Below are positions 46,908 to 58,206 of a DNA stretch of 64,000 nucleotides, piece after piece. The position numbers and the translations under genes were made by a program. Position 1 is the first letter of the stretch. Each line of letters opens with the position of its first letter. The stretch covers positions 151,647 through 215,646 of the forward strand of contig MU404127.1 in the NCBI GenBank assembly GCA_022695795.1, in the 5' to 3' direction. This DNA is from Biscogniauxia marginata. Taxonomy: Eukaryota > Ascomycota > Sordariomycetes > Xylariales > Xylariaceae. Under the pieces are notes generated by a model. The model searched no databases, was not told the origin of the DNA, and saw only the letters and a list, made by a program, of their open reading frames with translations.

Positions 46908-47613
46908 AACAGCTCTATTCTAAGATTGCCAACAGATGGATGACTGAGGGGGAGTGATATACATTGCAAGACCAAACAGTTCAAAAGACCAAGCATCAAA
47001 GCATGTTTACTACTTGCTACAATGAGGACGATGGGTACGTCTGCATATTGTCCTGCACCTTCTGGCAAGCCGAAGCGTGCCTTAGTACGTAAGGCAATGG
47101 AATGAAGTATCCTCTAAGTGACACCCTCTATCACATTGATGAACGAACGAAATTGACGGCCAATACCAATTGCAGCCTCAGGCAAGGATTGGCATGAAAA
47201 TGCACTAATTTGCATGTAAGACAACATGTACCCCTCACGATATTCGCCCGCACAGCCAACTTCCAAAACACATCAGTGTCCAATATCGTGAGCCTACCAA
47301 TATGCCTTATGCGATATCACCCACCATTATAGAAGTTCACCGATGAGGCTCGAAAAACCGGGCGATCCTAACCCTCTTCGCATACGTGAAAAGGGATCCG
47401 AGCCTTCATGAGCCCTGAAAGTCCGCCTATGCGGCTCTGCGAACCATCCTTGGCCGGGAGGGCCCGGATCTTGTGTATATATACTTACTGCGAACTGTGC
47501 AAGGCTATTGACGTTTACGGATGGGGGCCACAATGCGTGTCAAATTTCCTGTGGCCAAAGAAAATCAAAATTACAATTCACCAAGTCTAGAAAATCTCCA
47601 AACAGTGACGTAA
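46908..47613. other. intergenic, no gene recognised
   Basis: About 700 bp of ordinary composition between the CorA-like gene and a tiny three-exon gene. Nothing further is supported. It is the last ordinary-composition stretch before the AT-rich isochore. Confidence 0.45.
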
Positions 47614-47955
47614 ATGTCTGCATTCATCAAACAAATTGTGCCGATGCGGTACACCGACACCGAGATCCTTGCACAAGAACTTGATAGGATTCTAGGTTCA
47701 CCCAAGAATTGGTCGTCGGTGGAGGTTCGTCTGACCCTTTATATTCCTAGCCGATACTTTGCTGATTTTCAAAGGTAACAGCCGATCAGATTGTTCTTTA
47801 TGTGAAGAGGAACCTGACTCCGGTAATAATCTTGAATATAAATACAACGATCCTCGATATATACGTCGAGTTTTTAACTATCACTTCTATAGATTGAGAT
47901 TAAAGAGATAAAGGAGAAGATGAAAGTTCATTATGAGAGCAGTATAGGGAGGTAA
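47614..47955 (+). CDS. small protein of unknown function at the edge of the AT-rich block
   Basis: Three in-phase exons (47614-47724, 47775-47822, 47893-47955) give 73 residues. Donors are GTTCGT and GTAATA, acceptors AAAG and ATAG, and a TAACTATCAC branch-like sequence precedes the last. The protein is helix (ILAQELDRILG), then two strands (SSVEVTADQIVLYVKR), then helix (LTPIEIKEIKEKM). It has no signal or membrane segment. The order and the D-Q-hydrophobic strand resemble the second half of the small protein at 58207-58419, so the two may share a domain. It lies directly against the RIP-degraded isochore. The family and function are unknown. Confidence 0.5.
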
Positions 47956-48115
47956 GAAAGGGCTTGAATAGGCAGTTATTTAAAGGGTGGTTTAAAAAAG
48001 AAGTGGGATAAAAGTAAGATAAGTATATAAAGATATAATATACTACTTATTATTACGTTAAAAAAGGAAGACCTTTTTAACTTTATTTTATTATAAAGTA
48101 TTATATATAACGTAC

Positions 48116-48539
48116 CACATAAGCGAGTAAACAAAACATACTTGCGAACAAAATGGTTTTTTATATAAAATCGACTTTTTCGAAAATTCATAACTTTACA
48201 CATAAAAATCAGAAAAATCTCGGACCTTTTTTTTTAGTTATATAACTATATAGTTTAATTAAAATAAAATTCAAAAAATTAATATTAAAAAACATAAAAA
48301 GAAAACGCGTAAAAACTAAAATTATAATAAAACGCACGGACCTTTTTACGTATTTCTTTATATATTTCACTTTTTATTTTTTGAATTTTATTTTAATTAA
48401 ATTATATAGTTATATAGCTAGAAAAAAAGGTTTAAGACTTTTCTGATTTTTATATGTAAAGTTATAAATTTTCGAAAAAGTTGATTTTATATAAGAAACC
48501 ATTTTATTCGTAAGTATGTTTTATTTACTCGCTTATGTG
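48116..48539. repeat. imperfect inverted repeat (fold-back element)
   Basis: The left arm starting CACATAAGCGAGTAAA matches the reverse complement of the right arm ending TTTACTCGCTTATGTG over roughly 160 bp per arm, with a spacer of about 100 bp. Differences between the arms are mostly C/T and G/A. The right half recurs around 48785-49094. It is probably a RIP-mutated MITE or the joined ends of a DNA transposon. Confidence 0.7.
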
Positions 48540-49142
48540 ATATACTAAGCTTAATATATAAATTATAATAATTATTTTAATTTTAAAAAGGTTTTTAATA
48601 AAATAATTAAAATTAAAATATTATATTATATAAAAAGTATATAAAGTAATAAACGTTTTATATATATATTAATAAAGAAATAATACTTTTTAAAAAGCGG
48701 TTTTTATTAAAATTATTTATAAATAAAAGTTATATTTATTAAATAATTATTATAATTATTAATTATTATTATTTTATAAAAAGATTAATTTATTAATATA
48801 ATTATACGGTTTAATTAAAAGTAAAATCGAAAAAATTAATTTTAAAAGACGCAAAAAAAACGCGTAAAAACTAAAATTAAAATAAAACGTATGAACTTTT
48901 TTACGTATTTCTTTATATATTTTACTTTTATTTTTTATTTATTTTTAATTTTAATTAAACCTTATAATTATATAACTAAAAAAAAAAAGTCCGAGATTTT
49001 TACGATTTTTATGTATAAAGTTATGAATTTTTAAAAAAGTCGATTTTATATAAGAAATTAAGTGGCTTACTTGCTTGTGTGACTTACTCGCTTATAAAAC
49101 ACGTTATAATAATAATAAATATAAAACGATATAAACGGTTAA

Positions 49143-49345
49143 CGTGTCTTATAAGCGAGTGGGCCATATAAGTAAGTAAACTAGTTTTTATAACTTTCGT
49201 AGTTTTAATTATTAAAAAATATTTACGCGGCATTAAAATTAATTAATAATTATTATTATTTAAATCGTTTTTTTTAGTTTTACGTTTTAAAAACTAAATA
49301 TCTTTTTTATATTAAATATTCGGTTTTTTAACTTGTAATTTAAAT
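49143..49345 (+). repeat. recurrent terminal repeat, copy 1
   Basis: Begins CGTGTCTTATAAGCGAGT and runs through ATTTACGCGGCATTAAAATT and ATCGTTTTTTTTAGTTTTACG. The same order of segments recurs at about 53159 and 63618 and, inverted, at 55100-55385, so it is a repeat end present in at least four copies. Confidence 0.65.
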
Positions 49346-49938
49346 TAATTAATTTATTATATTTTTTAAATTAAAACCTTTTAAAATTAAAATAAAAAAT
49401 TAATAATAAATAAAATTATTTATAATTTGTTGAAATTTAAATTATTAAATACTTTTTTATTTATTATATAAATATTATTAGTTATATTTTTATTTGCTAT
49501 ATAAATACGCGTATTATAATTAGTTTAATTATATATATTATATCGTTTTTATTTAATTGTTACTTTTTTTAAAACCCCCTTTTTTTTAATCATATTATTA
49601 ATTATATTTTTATTTGTTATATTATTAAACGTATTTTTATTTGTAATATAAATACGCGTATTATAACTAATTTAATTATATATATTATATTATTTTTATT
49701 TAATTATTACTTTTTTTCGAGACCCCTCTTTTTTATTATTAATTATAATATTAAAAAAAGTATAAAGAAAAACAAATATTAAAGTATTACTAAATATTAT
49801 ATATATATCTTTATATATTTTGTTTAAATAATAATTATATTATTTAATAATACACTTTACTATTAATTAATTATATATATTTTTAGTATAAATAAGTTTA
49901 ATTTAACTTTTCGAACTAGAAAACAAAAAAAAAACCGC

Positions 49939-49966
49939 CGCGGGAATTTAAGCCTTTTTTCCCGCG
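49939..49966. other. CG-rich hairpin inside the AT-rich block
   Basis: CGCGGGAA and TTCCCGCG form a perfect 8-bp stem around a 12-nt loop. It is one of the few GC-rich spots here; the surviving cytosines are CpG or CpC. Confidence 0.5.
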
Positions 49967-50659
49967 ACGATTTATTAAGTTTATTAATAAATTTCATAAT
50001 ATTTAATATAAAAGTTAAAGATATTAATATACTTTTTAGTTTTAATAATATATTTAATTAAGTATATAAATAAAAACTTTTTAATAAACATTTCTCGAGC
50101 TTAATTTTAAGTTTAAATAAACCTCGTTATTATGTAAATACACTTTTTTATTCTTATTTATACGTAATCGTTTTATAAAAAGTATAATTATATTAATAAT
50201 AAAAACGACATTTTATAAAGTTTTTATTAAAACTTAATAAGATTAATCTTTAAAAATCGACTTTTAAAACTTTTTTAAATTAAGTTTAACGCGAAATTTG
50301 TTTTTTTATATATATTTAAAATGTATTTTCTTATTAAAGAAATTCTTAAAAAAAATTAAAACTTTTAAATTTTAATATTTTTACGTTTATTATAAATAAT
50401 ATAAAAATAATATATTTTATTATTACGTATTTAATAAATAATTTATAAAAAAGTAAATTTATAATGCTTATTACTTTAATATTAAACGTTTTTATTTAAA
50501 TATTAGTTTTATTAAAAATAAAATTATTACTTAGAAATATTTATATAAAAATAGGTTTATATATATTAATAAAGATATAATGTAATTATATAAATATTAA
50601 AAAGAAGTTAAAATAAACTTTTAAGTTAAAGCTTTTACCTTTTAAACGAAAAAAGAATT

Positions 50660-50848
50660 TCTTGTAAGCGTGAGACCAGGGAGCATATAAAATAAGGTCT
50701 AAATAAGCTTACCCCTTTACCCACTTAAGATGGGTGGGAGGCTCCTTATATATAGGCGCTAGTCACCCCTATTGGGGTGAGCGCAGTCACGTGACCTCCC
50801 TTACGGAGAGATCCACTATCTACAACTATGAATACCCTCATCCGCGAC
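50660..50848. mobile_element. short normal-composition island flanked by AGAATT, possible LTR fragment
   Basis: A 189-bp stretch of ordinary base composition inside the AT-rich block, bordered by AGAATT at 50654-50659 and 50849-50854. It contains TATAAAATAAGG, a hairpin with CACCCC-TATT-GGGGTG extended by GCGCT/AGCGC, and the palindrome GTCACGTGAC. Such features occur in fungal LTRs, but clear TG...CA ends with a matching duplication were not found. Confidence 0.45.
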
Positions 50849-53158
50849 AGAATTCTTTAAAAGATTTAAAAAATGTGCCTCGCGAGATTTAATTTTACAC
50901 TTTATAATAATAAATTTATATATAAATTAAAAATAAAAACTTATAATCTAGGAATATATTTTATTAAATCTTAACGAAATTTAAGACTTATTAAAAAAAC
51001 TTTAAAAATAAAAAAAGGAAAATCTTTTTAATAAATTAAAAATCTTACTTATTAATAAAAGGTATTACATATAAATTATAAAAACTTATATATTTAATAA
51101 ACGTTTTAAAAGGTTTTAAAACCCTTTTTTTCGTGCCTCGAAAAAAAAACCCTTTTTTACCTTTATATATAAATTAAACATTATAAATTTTCTCGATATT
51201 TTTATAAATAACACCTCTCCTCTTAAAAGCGTTTAAATTATAAAGAAATAAGTTAATTAAGTATTAACTCACGCATTTTAAAACTAGTTTCTTTTAAGGG
51301 CCTTACTTTTACTTTTTTCGTTCCTTTGAGAGGGTTTTGCTTTTTTTATTCCCCCTTTTTTTCCGTTAATATAAGTTAAAACCCGCTTTTTTATAACGTA
51401 TTTCTTAATTTATATTTATAATTAATATATTTTTAAAACGACCTCGTATATTATATATTTATAAAAAGATTAATTTTTTTAAACCGATTTAAACTCGATT
51501 TTTTAACTTTTATTACTATATAATTAAAATATAAAACGCCGTATTAATAAATAAAAACATTAATTATATTATTATAAATAATAAAAGTTTAATTAATTTT
51601 ATAAATAAATATTAAAATGTTAAGTCGTATTTTTAATAATAAATATATATATATATCTCGTAAGTTTTATAAATTAAACTTTATTATATATTTACGTTTT
51701 TAATTAAAATTTTAAAATTTACTTTAAAATAAATATAAAATAGTTAAAAAAATTATATATTTATAAAAATTAAATTTCCACTTTTTATTAAACGAGAAAA
51801 ACCACGTATTTTAAATAATTAAATAAAAGTATTTAATTAATTTATTAAAAAAGTTAAAATAAATAATAATTTTAAAATATAAAAGTTTTTATTAAAAAAC
51901 ATTATAAAAAAGAAATTATATTTTAATATTAAATTTATTTACGAAAAAAGCATTTTTTTAAACTTAATATATTAAAATAAACAAATCCCGAACTTTTAAA
52001 ATAAAAAAAGTAATATTAAAATCTTTATTAATAAAATTACTAATAATTTTCGAAACTTCAAATAAAAGTCGTATATTTAAACGAAAAATAAAAATAGCTA
52101 TATATTTATACTTAGTTTTTATACTTTTATTTTTATTATTCGAAATCTCTTTATTTAATCTCTGCTTTAACGAACTAAGCTTAATATTAGTATTTATTTT
52201 TTTTATTTTAATCGTAATATTATTTATTTTTTTATAAATAAACTTTTTAATAATATATATATATATATATTATTATTATAATATAAAGATTATTTTTTAT
52301 ATTATTTTTCTTTTTAATATAATAAAGCTTATTCGCTTTATTATTACGCGTTTTTATAACACGATTAATAAATAACTACGTAAAATTTTTTTATAATTAT
52401 AACTTAACATAAAAATAAAAATAATAATTTAAAATATTATTAAAATATTACTTTTTATTTATAAACCGAAAATAATAAAACCGAGAATTATTTTCCGAAA
52501 AAAAAAACCTCGTTATAATAATAAACGACTTAATTTTTAACGTTATATTATTAATTTTATTAAAACCTATACTTGTAAATTATATATTTATTACTTTAAT
52601 AACATAATAATTATTAATTTTTTAAAACATTAAAAACTAAATAAATATATAACACGATACTTTATTAAGTTAATATATATATATTATAAAATCTTATATC
52701 GTTATTTTTAATATATATATTATAACTAATAAAAGTATTATTAATATTTTTAATTATTTTTATTTTGTCGTTTTTATAACGTTTAATAAATAATTAAACG
52801 TATTTAGTAAAATTTCGTTTAATATTATTAAATTAAAAATAATATCGTCGTTTTTAATTAAACTTATAAATTATTATTACTTTTAAATATTAATTATATT
52901 AATAATAATAAAAGTAATAAAAAATTATAATTTTAAATAAAGTTATTTTAATTTAATAAGTAAATATAACGTTATTACAAAAAATAACGACGTTATATTT
53001 AAATAAACTAATAAAAATATAACCATTATAATAAAAGATTTATAAACCTTAAAATTTCGTCGTTTAAAAAAACTATAAATTAAAATTAATATCGATAAAA
53101 TTATTAAAATCTTTTTTTAAATTAATAAAATAATATATATAATTTTATATTAATATAA

Positions 53159-53335
53159 CGTGTCTTATAAGCGAGTAAACCACATAAGTAAGTAAATTAG
53201 TTTTTATAACTTTCGTAATTTTAATTATTAAAAAACATTTACGCGGCATTAAAATTAATTAATAATAATTATTATTTAAATCGTTTTTTTTAGTTTTACG
53301 TTTTGAAAACTAAATACTTCTTTTATATTAAGTAT
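53159..53335 (+). repeat. recurrent terminal repeat, copy 2
   Basis: CGTGTCTTATAAGCGAGTAA then ATAAGTAAGTAAATTAG and ATTTACGCGGCATTAAAATT, closely matching the copy at 49143. Confidence 0.65.
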
Positions 53336-54302
53336 TTAATTTTTAAATTAAAATAAAGAATTAATAATAAATAAAATTAACTATAACTTTTCGAAATTTA
53401 AATTACTAAATATCTTTTTATTTATTATATTATTAAATACATTTTTATTTGTTATATAAATACACGTATTATAATTAATTTAATTATATATATTATATCG
53501 TTTTCGTTTAATTATTATTTTCTTTTAATTTATAAAGTTATTCCTTTTTTTATATTAAATGTTTTTTTATTTATAATTACTTATTTTTAGTTTTATATCG
53601 CTTATTAAAAATATAATTTATTTCTCGAAAATAAGTAATTTCATTTTATAATAAAGTTATTTTATATATTAATAATAAATTAATTTTTATAAATTAATTA
53701 TAAATATTTATAATAAAATTAAAAGAAAATATATATATTTTTATATAAAAATAATATAATAATAACCTTTTTTAAATTAAAAAACTAATTTAATTACGCG
53801 AAATTTAATTTATATATTCGAAATAATTATTATAATAATAAATACTTTTATAAAGCTAATTAAAAAATCTTTTTTATAACGTAATTATAATAACGTTTTA
53901 TTAAAAATTTTAAGTAATTATTATATATTTTTTAAGATATTAAAACATATAAAATCGAGAAGTTATAATTTATATAATAAATAACTAAATATATAAAATA
54001 TAATAATATTATGTTTTTTATAACATTTTTCGAATTTTATAAAATAATAACTCTCGTAATTATTTAAAATTAATAAACGCTTAAAACTTTATATTTAATT
54101 TTTAATATAAAAATTAAAATATTTTATAAATTTTATATTAAACTTATTTATTATTTAATTATTATTTAACTTTTTAATTTTACTTTTTAATAATAATAAA
54201 TTATTATAATATTATAAAATTAAATACTTTTTTTAATTAATATAATAAATAATAATATAATAAAACTATTAATATTAATAACTTAAATAATTATAACTTA
54301 TT

Positions 54303-54731
54303 TGTTACGACCTACCTAGACCAAAGGGATCTTTTAAGCAAGGTCCGTGAACTAATGACGGAGTAACTTCGGGTAATCATTTAAGCAGACCAAGGATAAG
54401 ATTTATTGTGATCTAGGTATGACTAGATCACGATAGATCCGTATAGAACAATCAAGGAGAAAGATGGACTTTGCTCCTAAGAAAGAGTTGTATAAATAAC
54501 CTGGAATTTCCTATATATCCAGTTATTCGTTTTAGTTCTTTAACTATTAATCTAAGACTATAGTTACTCCTTAATACTATAATAAGAGTACCTTGAAATC
54601 TCTTTAACAAATAAAGCATTATGAATCTCTTAAACTAACCTCGATTTATTATTACCTTTAAATTAGGAAAACTTAGTACGTACTCACCTGTGAAGTCAGC
54701 TAACTAGGAACACACAAAGAGGTTCGTCACA
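54303..54731 (+). mobile_element. solo LTR with 5-bp target-site duplication
   Basis: A 429-bp block of normal composition starts TGTTACGACC and ends TTCGTCACA, with TG...CA ends and short inverted tips. It is flanked on both sides by TTATT (54298-54302 and 54732-54736). TATAAATA at 54491-54498 and an AATAAA at about 54611 fit promoter and polyadenylation signals of an LTR. There is no internal region, so it is a solo LTR left by recombination. It is not RIP-mutated although its surroundings are, so it inserted later. Confidence 0.85.
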
Positions 54732-55099
54732 TTATTATAATTATTTATATCGTTTTATATTTATTATTATTATATTAATTTTAATAATTATTTTAAGTAT
54801 AAACTTTATTTTATTAAAATTATATTTATTTTCTTTTTAAATATTATATTTTGTAATTATATTATATATTTAAATTTTCGTAAAAAGCTTAGTTTTATTT
54901 AACGTGCCTCGCGTCGTAATTACATAATAAAAACGAAAACGAAAAAATTAATTATATAAATATACTTTTAAATCGCTATTATAATATAATATTAAAAACA
55001 TTATAAATTTTCGATAATTAATAAAAATTAATATTTAAATAACGTTATTTATAAATAATAATATAATTAATTCGAGTTTTAAATAATATTTTTAATTAT

Positions 55100-55385
55100 T
55101 AAATTAAGTTAATTAATATAAAAAATATTCGGTTTTTAAAATATAAAACTAAATAAAACGATTTAAATAATAATAATTATTAATTAATTTTAATATGATA
55201 TAAATGATTTTTAATAATTAAAAGTATAATAATTATAAAATTTCGTTTATAAGCTTATTTCGTTTATTTATTTATATAATATGTTATAATATATTTATAT
55301 AAATATTTTTAATAATTAAAATTATAAAAGTTATAAAACTTTATTTATTTATAAAATTTACTTATTTAAAAGACATGTTAATTTT
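55100..55385 (-). repeat. recurrent terminal repeat, inverted copy
   Basis: The reverse complement begins TAACATGTCTTTTAAATAAG and carries the same TTTATAACTTTTATAATTTT, ATTAAAATTAATTAATAATT and ATCGTTTTATTTAGTTTTAT segments as the copies at 49143 and 53159, with a partial internal duplication. Confidence 0.6.
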
Positions 55386-55440
55386 AAAGTTTTATTAAAG
55401 CTTTTTTATATAAATTTAATTTTTATATAATGTTATAATT

Positions 55441-55952
55441 ACTTTGTATTATCTTATATTAAATGCCGCCGACTAAAGAAAGCGGTGTTATTTATAATAA
55501 ATCTTATATGCATCTATATCTTTGTTCATATTTGTGAGGCTTATCAGCATAATAAAAGGATTATCAGCGCAGTGAAAGGATTGTCGGCAAGAGGGTGAAA
55601 TTATAAGGTTTGACGTCGGCAGGAGACTTAGCTCGAGAGGGGTGTTAGCGACAAGGCATTATTAAAGCTTACCCAAGTTCGGCGACGATGACGAGAATGG
55701 TAGGTGCTATTAAGGCCTACCCAAGTTTGATAATAACAGCCAATAGTGCTACGTGGCTAAAGTAGCAATTAAGGTCTAACTTTTAATTGGCATAAGAGAT
55801 ACTACGTACCATTTAATATGTCATGGTAGTAACTAGGCCAACCACACTAGACCACCCTGCTCCTAAAAGGGTAACAGAATATCAAATCCGCTAATTTGAC
55901 ACCTTAAGTTAACTTATATGCTATCACGGACGTCGTACTGTAATATTACCCC
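55441..55952. other. mixed-composition stretch without a gene
   Basis: The composition returns to normal here. It holds short direct repeats (ATTATCAGC...GAAAGGATT around 55541-55585; CTACCCAAGTTYG around 55670 and 55720). No coding region. Probably remnants of mobile elements. Confidence 0.45.
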
Positions 55953-56076
55953 TGTGGGGGTGGTTAATGCATCCAGGGTTTAAATGCAAATTTTCAGTAG
56001 CTAGTTAACATTCGCTCTTCATCACAATTATAACTATGTTTGTTTTCTTTTGGTTTCCTTTATCCACTACATTATA

Positions 56077-56121
56077 TGGTGAGAGCTGCAGGATTCGAAC
56101 CTGCGCGGTTTCCCATTGCGG
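56077..56121 (+). other. primer-binding site complementary to a tRNA 3' half
   Basis: Starts TGGTGAGAGCTGCAGGATTC, the complement of a tRNA 3' end with CCA, T stem and TTCGAAT loop. The complementarity seems to continue through the T stem into a variable-arm-like region, 30-45 nt against the usual 18. The stem and long arm suggest a class II tRNA such as tRNA-Ser. No matching 5' half follows, so it is not a tRNA gene. Confidence 0.65.
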
Positions 56122-56332
56122 CACACACTTGTTTCTCCATTACGGAATACACACTCGTTTGACACACTCGTTTGACACATTCATTACGGCATACCTTGGT
56201 ATCTCTATACACGACTAAATACGAAGATTCGCAGTCCAATTCCCACAAATTCCCTTATTATTTTACGGATTTCGGAAGTACCTTAAGGTTTCGAAAATTC
56301 TCGGTCGGTCTCGAAGATTTCGTGTGGTTTCA

Positions 56333-56352
56333 TCTCGTCTCGTCTCGTCTCG
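56333..56352. repeat. (TCTCG)n short tandem repeat
   Basis: Three to four TCTCG units inside the TRIM-like element. Confidence 0.6.
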
Positions 56353-56754
56353 GATTCTACTAAAAGACCAAGTTTACGTGTAATATTGCCAAGTCCAAAA
56401 TACCTTTTAGAGTGGTGAGGATTAAAATATAAGGGTCGGGATAAGTAAGGTATAAATATTAATAGGTTTTCGTCTTGTGTGGTTTCATACGGATTTGGTT
56501 TAAGTTTATTATGAAGATTTAAGATTTTGAAAGGTCACGACAAGATTTTAAGGAATAAAAACGGATTCACTATGGGATTTCTATAAGTATCGTAATGAGC
56601 GCTCGTAACGTGTTGCTTAAGAAGTTTAGTCGTGTGTAGGGTGGTTAATATATCCAGGGTTTAAATGCAAATTTTTAATAACTAGTTAACATTCGCTTTT
56701 TATCACAATTATAACTATGTTTATTTTCTTTTAGTTTCCTTCATCCATTATATC

Positions 56755-57350
56755 ACCCCTTGTAATTAACTATAAAAACTAAAAAGAAGAAAAGGTAGTT
56801 AAAAGAGGGATAGTTCATTAATAATTAAGTAATAACGAAATTTAAACTAAGGTTAAATTTTTAAAATGACATGTGCCTTTTTTACACCTGCTTTATTAAA
56901 GGTTTATTTTAAGTTTTAATTAAACCTTTCATTTTATCGTAAAAACTTAGTTAAATAATAAAATTATGTTAACATCTTTATAATTTAAAGATTTTAATTA
57001 TATATAATAATTATTAAAAAAGCTTTTAAATTTAATATTATATTATAATAATAATTAATTTAATTATTATTATAATATAATATAAAATATAAAATAAAAA
57101 GTTTTAATTTCTTTTTTTAAATAAAATTTTTATTTATATTTTATTATATAAAATTTTTTTTATAAATTTATTATTTAATAAAGTTATAAAAAGATAAATA
57201 ATATATTAAAATTAAATTTATAAAAATAATTATTATATTTAAAGTTTAAATAAAAGGTAATTAAAAACTTTTAAAAAGGATAATTATACATTAAATTCTT
57301 TAAACCACGTTTATTATAACACTTAATCCCTTTTTTTTGGTGTGTTTCAA
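56755..57350. repeat. AT-rich RIP-like stretch
   Basis: About 600 bp of nearly pure A/T after the TRIM-like element, of the same character as the main isochore. No ends recognised. Confidence 0.6.
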
Positions 57351-57945
57351 TTAATTTAACATGTCGGTAAAACTATATCTGGTATTAAAGCCGGAATCCA
57401 AACTCCTTGCTTGAAGACGGGGTAGACCCCCGTTATCCCTTCGCCCCGATGACTCTAGTATGTGCGTTGTTGGTAGACACTGCCAACATGCCTTGCGCCT
57501 GTCCTCTGACCACCTTGTATGATCTGACAATTAAAACAAGCCAAACTGGCTGTGGAATGATGATGACCGCTTTCCAGCCCGATATTACCCGCGGGAGTGA
57601 GACTTGCTTCCTCAATCATTGGTTTGCTATCAGGCTATTATGGAGTGGTGCGCCGGTGACATTGCCCTCATATTCAAGAGATCCAATGAGCCTCGCAATT
57701 CCCTAGGTAGCCTGCTTATACCTTGCATTTCCTTGGCTTTGTGCAGTTTATGATAGGTTTATTCAGGACTTGGTAGTAACCCTATTTTACAGATGATCAC
57801 ACCGAACCTAGCCTTGCAACAGACTGTTGTGCTTAGGGTTTACTCCCCGCAATCCGCACATTCGTACTGCCACAAAATGTGCTAATACTTTATGGCATTT
57901 AAATTAGAACCTAATTCGTAGCCTATTGGCATTTTTAAGAGTCTG
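57351..57945. other. normal-composition stretch without a recognised gene
   Basis: A 99-codon frame at 57407-57706 lacks an ATG at its start, has no recognisable domain and overlaps an equally open minus frame. It is left unannotated. Confidence 0.4.
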
Positions 57946-58070
57946 TTGTATGGAGTGAAGCAAAACTAAGAGAAACGAACGTGGGTTGTAATTCTAATGG
58001 AGAGCGAATGTTAGACTAGCTACCGAAAATTTGCATTTAAACCCTGGATGCATTGACCACCCCCACACAA
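57946..58070 (-). mobile_element. 125-bp solo LTR of the TRIM-like family with target-site duplication
   Basis: The reverse complement matches the LTRs at 55953 and 56633 over most of its length (GTGGGGGTGGTCAATGCATC, then AGGGTTTAAATGCAAATTTT). It is bordered by GTCTG at 57941-57945 and 58071-58075, and its tips are inverted (TTGTATGG and CCACACAA). Confidence 0.75.
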
Positions 58071-58206
58071 GTCTGAAGTTTTATTATCTGAAGGAACGTG
58101 TCAAATAGTATATATAGCAGGTAAACGACAGAGGGACATGAAAACCTCCTGATAACCCTTAGAACCTCCTTTCATTATATTGATATGACCGATACATTTG
58201 TTTATA

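Larger units (their letters stand above)
47960..55440. repeat. AT-rich RIP-degraded repeat isochore
   Basis: About 7.5 kb of sequence that is very largely A and T, with no coding frame of any size. Remaining cytosines lie mostly in CpT or CpG; CpA and CpC are scarce and TpA abundant, as expected of heavy repeat-induced point mutation. Within it are a fold-back palindrome (48116-48539), a half copy of the same repeat (about 48785-49094), recurring termini (about 49143-49345, 53159-53335, and inverted at 55100-55385), and two islands of normal composition (50660-50848, 54303-54731). It probably consists of several decayed transposons nested in each other. No protein domain survives. Confidence 0.85.
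55953..56754 (+). mobile_element. TRIM-like non-coding LTR element
   Basis: A left LTR of about 119 bp (55953-56071, TGTGGGGG...CCACTACA) is followed five bases later by a primer-binding site. A short internal region without any ORF comes next, then a second copy of the LTR (about 56633-56751). The second copy differs from the first mainly by C-to-T and G-to-A changes in CpA/TpG contexts, so it has been RIP-mutated. ACCCC at 55948-55952 and 56755-56759 may be the target-site duplication. With about 800 bp in all and no gag or pol it must have relied on another element for movement. Confidence 0.7.

Noticed and set aside
56077..56121. tRNA gene on the minus strand
   Set aside because: Only the 3' half is present with a CCA end, which nuclear genes do not encode; position after an LTR fits a primer-binding site.
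57407..57706. 99-codon plus-strand frame between mobile elements
   Set aside because: It starts at a non-ATG codon, has no recognisable domain, and the opposite strand is open as well.
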